Shown: in pieces, positions 48,011 to 59,491 of the stretch
Position numbering within the stretch: position 1 is the stretch's first letter
Layout: each line of letters begins with the position of its first letter
Assembly: GCA_947179485.1 (NCBI GenBank)
Contig: OX359246.1
Coordinates: forward strand, 6,882,001-6,946,000
Source: Allacma fusca
Taxonomy: Eukaryota > Arthropoda > Collembola > Symphypleona > Sminthuridae
DNA length: 64,000 nt
Direction of reading: 5' to 3'
Notes under the pieces: model-generated
Database searches by the model: none
What the model was told of the DNA's origin: nothing
Seen by the model: the letters and a program-made list of their open reading frames with translations, nothing else
Translations under genes and position numbers: made by a program

Positions 48011-48239
48011 TATTTGCTATGTACTCTTTTATGTATGAACTAGGTTTATAAAATGACAAAAAAAGTCCTTTGCATCAAGTTGTAAACATATGTAATTATT
48101 TGTTTGGAAAAATGCAGGAATTTCTTCTTAAACGCAATGAATTGTACATTTCATTAAATTTTAGTTTCTTATCAATTTTACTAGCGAAATGTCAGCAATA
48201 CGATAATTTGGTTCCTGGGGACAACTGCGTAGTCTATCC

Positions 48240-49034
48240 CTCCCTGAATATTTTGGGGTAGCAATGTCCCCTCCCGTACCCTCATATTCCAGAGTGCTTA
48301 TGAGAGATATTCATCGTGTATCTATACAATGTACGGCGAGAAATCTACCAATGTATACTGTTGAGGGGAGTTATGGGTTGGGCTCTGCTTCACTGGGAAA
48401 TAGAAGTTACTCTTGAGTAAGGAAAATATTCAGAAATATATATAAGGAGGAAATATTAGCGTAGGATAAAATATTTCAGCGCGATGGGGAAACCTAGAGT
48501 CAAGATAACTCAAGTCTTGGTTGTGAGATATTTCCGGGAGTATGAACAGTCTCTTGAAATAAATGCCGTAGCGGACGATGCCCCACGGACCAGCCTTAAA
48601 AATTACATATTCGGAGCGACGATTTTTATGAACCGAACACAATGCCTTATTTTTACGTTGAACTAAAATGCTTGCATTTTACAACTAATGGTAGCTACCT
48701 CGTGTGTGGGATATCTTACACCGTAATTATTATTGACGGAGGCATTATTTATTGTTTCTTTATTGCAGTGCTTCGAAAGAGGAAAGTGGATTTTCCTTCT
48801 ATTGTAATCCTTTATTGCCCTCAACTCCCACCATCTCTTACGTGTGACTATCCCAGCTATAAATACAAAAGCATACTTTTGTACTTGTAGAGCTTTAAAT
48901 ATTTTCTAAGAATTATCATTGGAAGTTCTCCTGGATTTCATTTATATATAAAATCCAGTACATTCAATTTTCCCTATATTTAAATTGATTAAACGTTTAT
49001 AGGCATACGTGTCAGATATCTTACAAAATTGAAA
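48240..49034 (+). repeat. upstream region of P450 C2 (duplicate of C1 upstream)
   Basis: Matches 39700-40382 in order, including ACGGCGAGAAATCTACCAATGTATAC (48331) and the block leading to the start codon. Confidence 0.7.
48858..48865 (+). promoter_or_regulatory. TATA box of P450 C2
   Basis: TATAAATA in CCCAGCTATAAATACAAAAG, 170 bases before the start codon and conserved before C1. Another candidate, TATATATAAAATC near 48943, is closer to the gene. Confidence 0.45.
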
Positions 49035-51228
49035 ATGCTCTTAATTTTTCTTACATCTGTAGCATCGTTGTTAGCTTGGTATCTCTATAACACGGGACCG
49101 CGGCCGAAGAATTTTCCACCAGGTAAGCTGATTTATTCGAATGAGAAAATCTTTACACAAATTTATCGCAAAAATGTTTTCTCCCTGTGATCTAACCAAC
49201 TAAACATTTTTCTCATCGAAGGTCCTCAAGGCATTCCAATTTTTGGAAATGCCTTGCAATTGGGGAAACATTGCTGTAAATCAGCGTTGGATTTACAAAA
49301 ACAATATGGAGATATAATTGGCGTACGAATGGGGACTCACTGGTGACGTAATTTCACAAGAGAACTAGATTTGATTTTATATTATTATTTGAAAGTTTGT
49401 GAGGATGGTTTTTGTACTGCTAAAATATAGAGATCATTATACTTGTTTAGGACTGTGATTCTAAACAACCCCGAGGATATAAGAGAAGCATTTAACAAGC
49501 CCGAATTTTGTGGCAGGATCGGTTTTAATCCTATTATGGATACTACTACGGAAGCATTAAATAGTGGTAATAATAATTTTTTTCATAATAAAATTTTACG
49601 AATAATAATAAGCAAACCCCGGTGTGCTCCAACCCATCCTGTATTTGTTGTATTAAAAGGTATTGCATTTAGTCAAGGAGTGAAATGGGTGGAAATCCAG
49701 CGTTTCACACTGAGGTCAATGCAGAAATTATTCTTTGCCAATAGAACATCCGAGGGGATAATTATGGAAGAAACACGAGATGTAATTCAGCGCTTACAGC
49801 AACTGGTGGGGAAACCCATAAGCACACGGGGTTTACTCAATGCGGCTGCATTAAATATTTTGTGGTCCTTCGTCGCAGGGGAGCGCTATAATCCTGAAGA
49901 AATTGAAGATTTTATGAAACTGTTTTACAGGTAAGAGGCATTCCAACATTTCCTGAGAGTTAATCCCTAATTTCAATGCATGGGCTACATCAACTTTGTG
50001 TCCTCAGCTTTAAAATATATTTTCTGGACGCAGCGTGCATGACGCAACGATGAAAGGGATTCGACCGTTCTACTTTCTGTTTCCTGGTTTAGTTCGATTT
50101 CGGAAATTTTTCTCCCTGATATTATTTGAAAGGAACGACGAGTTTCGGTACCGATTGTTCGAATTATTCAAGAAACCTATTGATGAGCACAGGAAAACGA
50201 TGCAAGCTGGGCAGCCCCGAGATTATATTGACGCGCTTTTGGAAGAGTCAAGCAACATGACTGACTTTAAAGGTAACAACTAAACCAAAAAAAACTATTT
50301 ATTTTTTATATTAATAAATGCTTATGTAACAATGTCTCTAGAATTGGTCCAAATAACTTTGCAAAAGGATATTTTCCCTCAATTGTGTTAACTATTTATT
50401 ATATTTAATATCCCTAGTAATTGCATTCAAGTGTTTTCATATGTAAACGAAAACACGGATTTTTAACAACCTTGTTTGAACGACACAATTGATGATGCAA
50501 TATATTTGAATACATTAGATGAAGACTTACTCGTTACTCTCATGGACCTATTTATTGGAGGATCTGAATTAACCGGCAAGACTTTAGTGTCCGGTCTTTG
50601 TCTGTTGAGTCAACATGTTGAAGTTCAGGACAAAATGGCGAATGAAATTACTACCCTGGTGGGCAGTCGGAGCATTATGCTTTCAGATAAACAAAGGTAC
50701 GACGAATCATTGATAATGCCAGGGGACTATATTACGCCTCAGTTGAAATAGAGACGCAATATATTGTTAATCATAGATTTTGGTTTCTCTAGCTTACCAT
50801 ATGTTGAGGCAACGGTACTGGAGATTATGCGCCTGTCCCGTGTTGTAACTGTTGGGTTGCCTCATGCAGTCACGGAAGACGTGGTCTTCAAAGGTTTCTC
50901 TTTCCCGAAAAATACCATGGTTATCTCGAATATCTATGGTTGTTTGAAATCCCAGAAAATATGGGGAGATCCGGAGGTATTTCGTCCAGAGCGGTTTCTT
51001 GGTCCTGATGGAAAATCCGTTGTGCGACATAAGGCCATGCTTCCGTTCAGTACTGGCAGACGTTCCTGTATTGGCAAGTCCCTGGCTCAAGATGAAATAT
51101 TTCTTATGTTGGCTAATTTGATCCACCAATTTTGTGTGACATTGCCTGAGGACGTGCCTGTAAATAATAGAGTCAGCGGGAAATCTACGGAACAGCTTCA
51201 CCGGATTATTGTAAATAATCGTTATTGA
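49035..51228 (+). CDS. CYP2-clan cytochrome P450 C2 (tandem duplicate of C1)
   Basis: Seven exons: 49035..49122, 49222..49342, 49451..49566, 49660..49930, 50034..50272, 50519..50696 and 50793..51228; 482 aa. All exons but the last have exactly the lengths of C1, and even introns align, so the duplication is recent. N-terminal anchor, GPRPKNFPPGP hinge, ExxR (EIMR), FRPERF and heme loop PFSTGRRSCIGK with Cys430 are intact. The I-helix reads FIGGSELTGKT, again with Leu where Thr is usual. Differences from C1 cluster at the N-terminus and at the C-terminal tail (NRVSGKSTEQLHRIIV). A strong antisense frame over the last exon mirrors the coding sequence and is not a gene. Expected to be an endoplasmic-reticulum monooxygenase. 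Confidence 0.9.
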
Positions 51229-51851
51229 TTGTATCATATACATTCGTTGTAATTCTAATTTTGTTTTCCATAAGCTTGTTGAGCAAAATTTTGATGCTAG
51301 TTTTATAATATGTTAGGTGTTTGAAATTATATGTCAACGATTTAGACGTTCAAAATGTAAATTTAATAAAATGTAAGACATTAATACGGTTTTCGAAGAT
51401 TTAAATTAAACACCTAATAAGTTTAGGATCGTTGAATCTTTGAATTTACACTACTCGATTTGGATCCGATCCAATGTAGAACCGTTGGTGCAGATAAAAC
51501 GAAATTTAATTTGTTAAAACCTACTGTTGCAAGTTGACATTGACCTTTTTACAACACAAAAGTCAATGATGTCGCAAATAATCACGTGCAACACCCAAAG
51601 GAAGCATATTTCTTGACTCATTACAAACCTGAATAGCAATTTCTAGACAAGAGTCATGACCTCTGAGTTGTGAACAACAATAATATTATTGAAAATTGAG
51701 ATCATACAGTAAAGCGCCAACGAACGATGCAATTTCACGAGATAACCCGTAAAGTTACTGTGGATAACGTTTGTATAAATATAGCCCCATATGGAAAGCA
51801 TTAGAAACACAACAAAATAGTCCAGGTTGCAGTTCTTTCTCTACTGTTGAG
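51229..51851. other. spacer between P450 C2 and the receptor gene
   Basis: Converging 3' ends (C2 on plus, receptor on minus). AT-rich, with no other feature supported. Confidence 0.5.
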
Positions 51852-54023
51852 TTAATAAATTTTACTAAATTTTATATTAAATATTATGTTTTCTAGCACG
51901 AAATTAAATGCTGCTGAAATCAATCCCAGTATCACCAAATAAAATGAAAGTTGCAATCCCGGAGATTTCAAATGCAAAGGTATTGGTGGCTGATGACCAA
52001 TTACATTTTGTTTCAGTGCTGGAGGCTGACTCTGGACTAAATTGAACCGGATTTTGTCCCAACGTTCCCAGAATCCAAAAATTCCGGAACTAATTAGGCA
52101 TTTTAGGCGACTCAAAACCCCTTGACGAAATTCGTCCATGCCTTTTGGACTTGTGAATTTCGCTGGGTTTTGAAGGAAATAATCATTGGCATGCCTATTG
52201 TCAGCCAGCTCCATGCTCAACCCTGGAATCATTTTCATGGTTTTCTGAAGAAAGTTCCAGTGATATTGAATGTCACTATATTCTACAACGAAGGCAAATT
52301 TTGTGTGTTCCGCATTTCTAAGAAGTGCTTCCACATTTGATGGGCACACAAACCGAGTATTATTCTGTATCGTTCGAACCATCCTAGAGGCGTTAAAAAT
52401 TTGCTTGAGAATACTGACAAAATCCAATCCTGCTTTTAGGCCTGCCTGACTTTCCCTACTAGTAACCATTGACTCCTCGTACTCTAGTTGGACATAGAAG
52501 TCTGGAGTTGTAACCTTGGAGTTTTTACCGGACTTGGCTGAGAAAGAAGTCTGATAATCTTCAGCTGTCATAATTCCAGAAAAATTGTTCCGAATGCAAA
52601 TCTCATCTCCAATCAAACAATAAAACGTAAAGTTTTCTATCTCATGGAAATATTTCCACTTGGTTTCGAAGGGGAATTGAACTGTGAAATCAGATTCCAA
52701 CGTTGCTTTGTAATAAGTGGTGATAATGACTCCCATCAGAAAATAACCACCAAGTATCAGGTGTACAAGGCATTTTTGATCTTGGAATCTGCCAGTTTTG
52801 TTGTGAAACGGCTGCTCTAAAAGAACTGAACTCGTCACGATAAAATCAGTGAAAATGTTTGAAAGAGTACTCTTATTTAAAATTCCTTTAAGTACAGTTG
52901 CAACCCTTATCGATTTCAGCCCTGAGGATGAGATGATCCAATCTTGCTCTTTATTTTCACATGTCTGGTTTCCCGATCTCAACTTACAATTTGAGACTCC
53001 TTGCCACAAAATTACAATGGCAGTCACAGTCAAAATGAGCCCTATCCAGACGGTCAATTCGAAGGGTCGGATGTACAACTCGAAAGAGATTTTTACATTA
53101 TGAACGCCATCTGGAGTAATAAAACGGAATGAATGTCGGTTTCCGGTGGGAATAATTTCTCTCGTCGATAGCAATTCAAAATCGTAAGTCAGTAGAGGAC
53201 AGTTCCCGTGATTTTTAGCATTAACCAAGGATATATTCAGCGTGCCGAAGATTGTCACGGTTACAGTATCAATGAGCCTACTGGCATTTTTTCTGTGAAA
53301 AGGAGACAACCCAGATGTCCTAGCATTGAAATTTCTAAACATAACCGTCTTCGATTCCCCCAATTTCAGTTTTGGTACCCAGAAGAGATGTTTTCCTTTG
53401 CCGCTAATATCCCAGAAACTTTCTCTCATCGATGTACACAGAGGGCCAATCAACGAACTAGGAACCTTCAACGGCTCAAACTTACCCGGTCTAGCTGTAT
53501 TCACAATGCAGCAGGCACACTGAACCCACCCAAAAACATGAGTCTGGGAATTCAAAATTTGTTCAAAAACCAAGACATAAACTGCCCACGTAAATGCGGA
53601 TTTGAAGTGATCTGGTAACTGGGTTTTAATTTCACTACTTGCATTTAAATCGTCGGATGTGAAAATGACAAAAAACGTATCGAAGTTTATTTCCGTCTGA
53701 AGATTCAGCAGGAAAACTTTGAGAACCGATGAGATGTAATTGAAACTTCTTCCGGGATTGTATTTGAATGTGTTGAATAAAACCTTACAGGAGGTACCCC
53801 GAGTTTTAGATAGAAATAGTCTGTAATCCCATTGGAATTTCAAAGGGTCCAGCAATGTTAGTGGCAGAATTTGAATTTTTGAATCGTCCAAAATTCTGTC
53901 GGGTTCTAATAGAAAAACTGTACATTTGGGCAGACTTTGAATTGCTTGGCTAATATCTATCGGAGAAAAGGTGGGTTGAACAAAAACATACAAATGGAAA
54001 CTAAAAATTGCTAGCGTGAACAT
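51852..54023 (-). CDS. divergent ionotropic-receptor-like channel, single exon
   Basis: 723 aa without introns. An N-terminal hydrophobic signal (residues 1-19) is followed by a long extracellular region with possible N-glycosylation sites (for example NASS near 127, NIS near 263). Membrane segments: M1 about 322-341 (FELTVWIGLILTVTAIVILW), a short pore-side hydrophobic stretch about 395-405, M3 about 418-440 (HLILGGYFLMGVIITTYYKA) and M4 about 691-712 (FYLVILGLISAAFNFVLENI). The TYYKATLESD stretch after M3 fits the ionotropic-receptor pattern of N/T-Y-x-A-x-L. These are ionotropic-glutamate-receptor relatives used as arthropod chemoreceptors. The glutamate-binding Arg and acidic residues cannot be placed, as is usual for divergent members, so the ligand is unknown. 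Intronless structure is common in fast-evolving lineage-specific members. The start is the first Met with a signal peptide. Confidence 0.8.
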   Translation of the reverse strand: MFTLAIFSFHLYVFVQPTFSPIDISQAIQSLPKCTVFLLEPDRILDDSKIQILPLTLLDPLKFQWDYRLFLSKTRGTSCKVLFNTFKYNPGRSFNYISSVLKVFLLNLQTEINFDTFFVIFTSDDLNASSEIKTQLPDHFKSAFTWAVYVLVFEQILNSQTHVFGWVQCACCIVNTARPGKFEPLKVPSSLIGPLCTSMRESFWDISGKGKHLFWVPKLKLGESKTVMFRNFNARTSGLSPFHRKNASRLIDTVTVTIFGTLNISLVNAKNHGNCPLLTYDFELLSTREIIPTGNRHSFRFITPDGVHNVKISFELYIRPFELTVWIGLILTVTAIVILWQGVSNCKLRSGNQTCENKEQDWIISSSGLKSIRVATVLKGILNKSTLSNIFTDFIVTSSVLLEQPFHNKTGRFQDQKCLVHLILGGYFLMGVIITTYYKATLESDFTVQFPFETKWKYFHEIENFTFYCLIGDEICIRNNFSGIMTAEDYQTSFSAKSGKNSKVTTPDFYVQLEYEESMVTSRESQAGLKAGLDFVSILKQIFNASRMVRTIQNNTRFVCPSNVEALLRNAEHTKFAFVVEYSDIQYHWNFLQKTMKMIPGLSMELADNRHANDYFLQNPAKFTSPKGMDEFRQGVLSRLKCLISSGIFGFWERWDKIRFNLVQSQPPALKQNVIGHQPPIPLHLKSPGLQLSFYLVILGLISAAFNFVLENIIFNIKFSKIY

Positions 54024-55724
54024 TCTCGGATGAAAGCTGCAGTGTCAATGTTAAATTTTCAGTGTATTTAAGAATAAATTTCATGTATCTATATTTCACC
54101 AGCTTATGTCAATGACAATATCGTAAAGACGTCGAAGCTATCAAGTAGCGTAATAGAAAATAATTTCTAGTTTAAGTTCACAATTCGCCAGCACTTATTC
54201 CTATTTAAATATTAATACATATAAATGGAAGTGTAGACAGTTTGTTTGCATGCCATTGGCTCAATTACATCAATGAAAAATTACAAATATTACAAATACG
54301 ATGTTCTTGTTGCTACAATTTATAAAAAAAAACTGTGTGTTCAAATATTGTTCGAAAACTTCAAAATAATGATTGATCAAAAACTAATTCACTGGGTTGA
54401 ATGGATCAAACCTTTCACCTACATTACACACACATGTAAATATTCAGTTCGTCTGGGCGACGACAGAACATAAACTTTCAAAATTCTGATCTGTTCGAAA
54501 GTTTGAACCAGTTAAAATGGCCAGTTCCAAATTTATGCCGGAACAATAAATCTGATTCAAAATTTTGGACGGTCAATTAAGACTATTCATCGTGTACGGA
54601 GCAGACCGGACAATTTGTTTGCATTAAGTTAAAAACTTGATGTTTATTTTTTGTGCGGGTACGGTTGACGACGACAAGAAATTGATAGCAAATAGTAAAT
54701 GAAAGCCAAAGGACTTAATTTCAGTTATACATATGAATTTAATATAAAAAAAATAAACCTTGGTTAATGGAAAATTTGCTTAAAATAATTCCCAAATGTC
54801 GGATCAAAATGATCTAGTTCGAATGATCGATCTGGATACTGCATGATTGCACCTAATGAGTACCAAAATCAAATGTATGGATGAGGAATAGTAAATAATG
54901 GGAGAGTGATATTTAATGCACGACAACACATGACATTTCAAAATGTAGTTCAAGATTCGCAGTTGTTTATAAAATGTAAACATTTAATTTCATAGGCAAA
55001 GAAAAATTGTGAGGATATTTGAGAGGAATATTTCAAGAGTCTAAAAGAGAATAATAATTATTTAAATCAACACAATTTTTCCTTTCCACAACCTATCTTC
55101 ATTTTTGTCCATAAATGCCTCTTATGAGGGTAATTATGAACTTTTAGTATACTTGAATGTTACTTGAAAAGTTTCCTTGTTTTTCAAAAATGAAATTTTC
55201 CTGCATGAATTAGCTCGTTTAAAAGTTTACTGGCGTAATAAAAGAAACCAGAAATTTTGTCACAAAAAACATATTGCTATCACTACTGCCATTTGTTTAC
55301 CCACGCTCCGGCTCATTGGACATCTGTTCATTAGCGTAAATGCTGAGAAAATAATCGACAAGGCTAACTATAAAGCAATGCATGTAAGATGGTTGTGTTT
55401 TGTAATAGGATGTCCTATATAATTGATAATATGGCAATTTTGAAAAAAAGATTCAACTTTTCAACATCCCTACTTCGAGGCTAGTGAAAATTTAAATGTT
55501 CTTCATTTGAAAAAAATCAGCTCACTACGAGTACCCTTTCCAACATTTGGTTTTGACACCAAGTTTTATAATCATTTATATAGAGTGTTTATATAAACAG
55601 GAATATTTTATCGAATCTGTTTGTAACTTTTAAGAAAAGTTTTTTTGTTTTTATAGAACAGTGAAATCCAATGCCAATTGAATAAACTTCCACATCGGTT
55701 GATTCCAATTTCGGATACAGATAT
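54024..55724. other. gene-free stretch
   Basis: AT-rich, with degenerate TTCGAAAGTTTGAACC-type phrases (54340-54560) probably from small elements. The frame at 55177-55422 shows no recognisable protein or splice context. Presumed to hold the receptor promoter at its left end. Confidence 0.35.
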
Positions 55725-58372
55725 TCAGACACATTTGCCCTCCGTACATTTCTGAAATTTAAAGAAAATCAGCAAATTGTTAACTCGCAAGAAACGCCAT
55801 AATTTTCTGGTAACTTAGTTTTAATTGCTTATCATAAATAATTACCCCATTCTTCGTGCCACAGGGAGTCCCGTCCAGTGGGCGTTCAGAATATGTTATT
55901 ATTCTGTAACTGGTTTTGGATACGGGATATTCACATCTGAGCTGTGAGCAGAGTTGATCCGGGGTGCTGTCTCGGAAGGGTTTGGCGTCGGAGCGTTTCT
56001 CTCTCTTTTGACATTGCTCCGTCATACTCAAGTATTCCCCAGGGTTTTTGGAAGACTCGGGCAAACTCGTGGCCTGGTCAGATGTCACACAATTCCCATT
56101 CTTTGAGCTATACAGACAGACACAGCAGTAACAATTAAAAACAAATCCCACAAATGCATTCTGTATTTAGACACTGGATCTTTTGTAAACTTCAAAAGTT
56201 CTCTAAATTATTGTTGTCACATCAATCCATTTTGTCTACTGATTTTTTCTTCACATCACAGACATTTGGTAATCCAATGTGAAATTTTACCCAGTGTGCT
56301 ATTTTCGACCCGTATATTGTAAAAAATTAGGGATACATTTTCCTACACACAAGCAATAGTGGATGTTAACATTCAAAAGGTTAGGTTAATTCTGACATCG
56401 TTTCCTTTAACACTTACATGATAAATTTCTTCATGTAGGATTTACTGCAGCTCGAAAATGTGAGGGTATTTGTGAGGTTAAAGACATAGCTCATAATGTA
56501 ACCATCACTCCATGGGCAGTCAGCAGTGTTCTCATCCGGGGGATTATCTTGGCCATCGTGAGGGGATCCCATGTTGTGGGCCAGTTCATGAGCCAAAGTG
56601 TGAATCCCCTGCCAGCTCGCTCCCGTATCCCGATTTACGGATGCTCTCCAACTGATCCTGTCACCCGCTTGATTCCATCCATCCTGACAAGCACCTGGGA
56701 TGAAAATTTAATTATAACCAGGAAGTAATAATTATGTAACATATTGAAAATAATTATTACAACTTCCATATTAAAGCGCAACAACCAAAAAATTATTTTT
56801 AAAGTTCCTTATTCATAACATACCCCCTAACCAAGCAACGCCAGCGGTCTGACCAAAATTTTCCCCACTCATCAATGGGGCAAGGTCATGCTTAGGGAAA
56901 GTGCTCGAGTTCCTGTTCTTATACAAATACAAAGAATATTCTTCCAAAACTTCATGTATGTCAACCAAACCATCGGACTGTCTATGATTTTCAATGAATG
57001 GCTGGGATTTCGTGTCCTGCAAAATAAAAAAAGAAAATTTCACAAAAATGGACTTGTCTTTCAAAATTTGTGTCAAATATTTGTTTTTTTTTTTTGGTGC
57101 AGGACTCTTAATGATAATAATAATCCATTAAGAGAAATAAGGCAACGCAAAGAATTTCTAGGTGTTTTAACAAATTTTGAATTTACAGACTCCTTGAATC
57201 TTGAATGAATCCAATTTTTTGCTAACTTGGAACCAAACCAGTAAAACCCATTTTGTCAATTACCTTAATAATTATAGCTTTAACTATTTTGTAAGTGATG
57301 GAGGGGTCGGAGACTGTTCTGTAGCGGTTATTAACCCCCCTTATAAATACAGACAAGTAAGTCATAATGGCGCTGTCACTCCGATTCAAATCCTTCCACA
57401 TTTTGTTATCCACAAAGATAAAGAGTTCCGGAGAGGCGGAGACCGCCTGACGAGTGTCCACATCGTCATCAAACTCCAAAGAGACGCCAGTTGAGACTGC
57501 AAATTGTAATACAATTATATGAGTTCAAAAAATTTGTCCGGAATTTATTCATACACGTGTTCAAGAGTGGTTCCAATGAAATTAATTCAAAATGTTTAGA
57601 CCCGAACTTACCGTAGTCCGTTTTAGTGGGGTCCAATAATGGAGGGTCATCTCGGATAGTGGCAATGTGATCCTTGCCATCGTGAGCGATATGGATGTTG
57701 TCCATTATTCCGTGCTGTGGTAACAATTTATAGCACATTTGAAATATATTCATGTAATAACACGACATAAATGCAGGACCTACTGTTATACTAAATTTCA
57801 TTCCATTGAAAAGTATATATCAAATTACCAAGCGCATCTCTCCGTCAACGTGTTCCATTTTGAAAATAGCGTTTGCATCCTCATCCACGTAAATATTATT
57901 TTCCCAATCGGCCATGTTATCTGATGGAGTCACATCTCTGAATATTGTCTCGCCCTCTGGACCAATTTCAGCAGCAGCCAAACGGAATTCTGGGGTGAAG
58001 ACGGATGACTCTAAAAAACCATAAACCTTTTCCTTGGTTCAAAATATTTAACGAGAATAGTTTTGAAATTTTAGTTTCATTAGCATAGACATGTTTATAA
58101 ATTTGTTACTTTAACCTAAGAAAAAGAAAAAAAAATATCTTTTTAACCCGTATGTAAAAATGAATAATATTTTTATACGCAGTGTTTGCCCACAATTTAC
58201 CTTGCGGCTTGAGTTTCAGCTGGAAGGGCTCCCCGTTGACATGAATTTCCCCATGGAAATCTTCGCCAATGGGAGCAAAGTTGACCACGGCAGTGTGACG
58301 TGAACTGGGTGCAGATCTTATGCCTTCAAAAGAAAGGCATAAAATTGCAAATAATGTCGTTTTTCCAAGCAT
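55725..58372 (-). CDS. secreted reprolysin-type (M12B) metalloprotease MP2
   Basis: Eight minus-strand exons: 58201..58372, 57829..58010, 57612..57714, 57264..57496, 56824..57016, 56418..56694, 55846..56107 and 55725..55751; 482 aa. Exons 2, 3 and 4 (182, 103, 233 bases) have exactly the lengths of MP1, and all phases match. Signal peptide (MLGKTTLFAILCLSF...), prodomain, catalytic domain with HELAHNMGSPHD (zinc ligands His330, His334, His340; Glu331) and Met-turn in GYIMSY, then an ADAMTS-like cysteine-rich tail (TEQCQKREK...LCSQLRCEYP) closed by a 9-codon exon ending KCTEGKCV and TGA. No membrane anchor, so it is secreted and should cleave extracellular proteins. A TATA box lies at 58442-58449. 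Closest relative here is MP1; MP3 is its neighbour in the same orientation. Confidence 0.9.
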
Positions 58373-58441
58373 TTTGAGAAATACTTTTCAAAAGGGGTAA
58401 TTACTGAAGATCTAATGTGTAGTCTTAAAATATTCTCTCAG

Positions 58442-58449
58442 TATTTATA
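58442..58449 (-). promoter_or_regulatory. TATA box of MP2
   Basis: TATAAATA on the minus strand, 70 bases before the start codon, well placed for a short 5' leader. Confidence 0.6.
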
Positions 58450-59491
58450 CCAAAAAAATGTTTTGCGGCATTTTTAGGACCGCAAACTAATTTCTCTCAA
58501 TTTTGACATTTATTGGTGGAAGAGTCCCACATTATTGTTTGTTTGGCATATAATCCTGTTTTTAGTAAATACCACCACATAATTTATTGATTTGTCCAAA
58601 GCCCCGTCGGGCTTCGTGTTTGCATTTGATCTCTTCTTCCGAACCTATGGTTGGAACATTGTACTTAAATAATGACAAGAAACTTACGTAGCTATTTTTG
58701 ATGTAAGATATATGATCGTAGAAATAATACTGTAACATCTGCAACTGGAAGAACTATAAAAATTAATTGCTATATAGAAGGCCATATTGACTTATAGTAA
58801 TCTCAAATTAAACTGTTTTGCAACATAATAAGGATTACATTAAACTGCTCGTAGTGTTTCATTCCCTAGCATCCACGCCCCAAATTGTAACACTGACTTA
58901 CATTGTTACCACATGATGGCCATATTTGCGTAAATATTGGGGGTGAAATTATTTACTTATACACACGCGCTCAGCAATATTTTATGGTGAACTATGTAAA
59001 TATTCGTATTTTTTGAGTTTATATTTAATATTTGTTTCCAGTTGTGTATCTTGATTCTCACCGTATTCATTTTTTATTGTTTAGTATTTTATAGGTTAGG
59101 GGTTTCGCTACAGAAAACATGTTTTCCCAGTTTAAACCCTTGTAATAATTGTTAGGCTAGCACTAAATTTGTAATACCAATTTCGCAACATAAATTCCAT
59201 TTGTTAATTTTATATCCTAATACTTTAGTTGAAAGGTAACAACGCATTTTATTTAGATGGTATTTTCTAGTATGAACTCTCTAAGAGCTTCTCTTTGTAC
59301 GCTTAAAAGCACTCGTTGACTTTTTTGCAAAATTTCAGTATTGTGGGGACGCAAAATTAAATCTTTTATTACAACTACAACATAGGGGTTTTTTTTGGGG
59401 GGTATCAAATTACATTGCATAAACAGCTACAAAACAAAGATACAAATTTATTTTGAAGTCATTTAATTTGGGGCCAGTAAACAAGTTGGGA
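58450..59491. other. spacer between MP2 and MP3
   Basis: AT-rich; no supported gene. Contains a GT-rich run near 59390. Confidence 0.45.

Noticed and set aside
50794-51243. 149-codon minus-strand frame
   Set aside because: Antisense to the last exon of P450 C2, whose plus-strand product has full family motifs; the mirror frame in C1 is shorter and not conserved as protein.
53208-53618. 136-codon plus-strand frame
   Set aside because: Antisense to the ionotropic-receptor gene, without splice or family support.
55177-55422. 81-codon plus-strand frame
   Set aside because: No recognisable domain or splice sites in AT-rich sequence where such lengths arise by chance.
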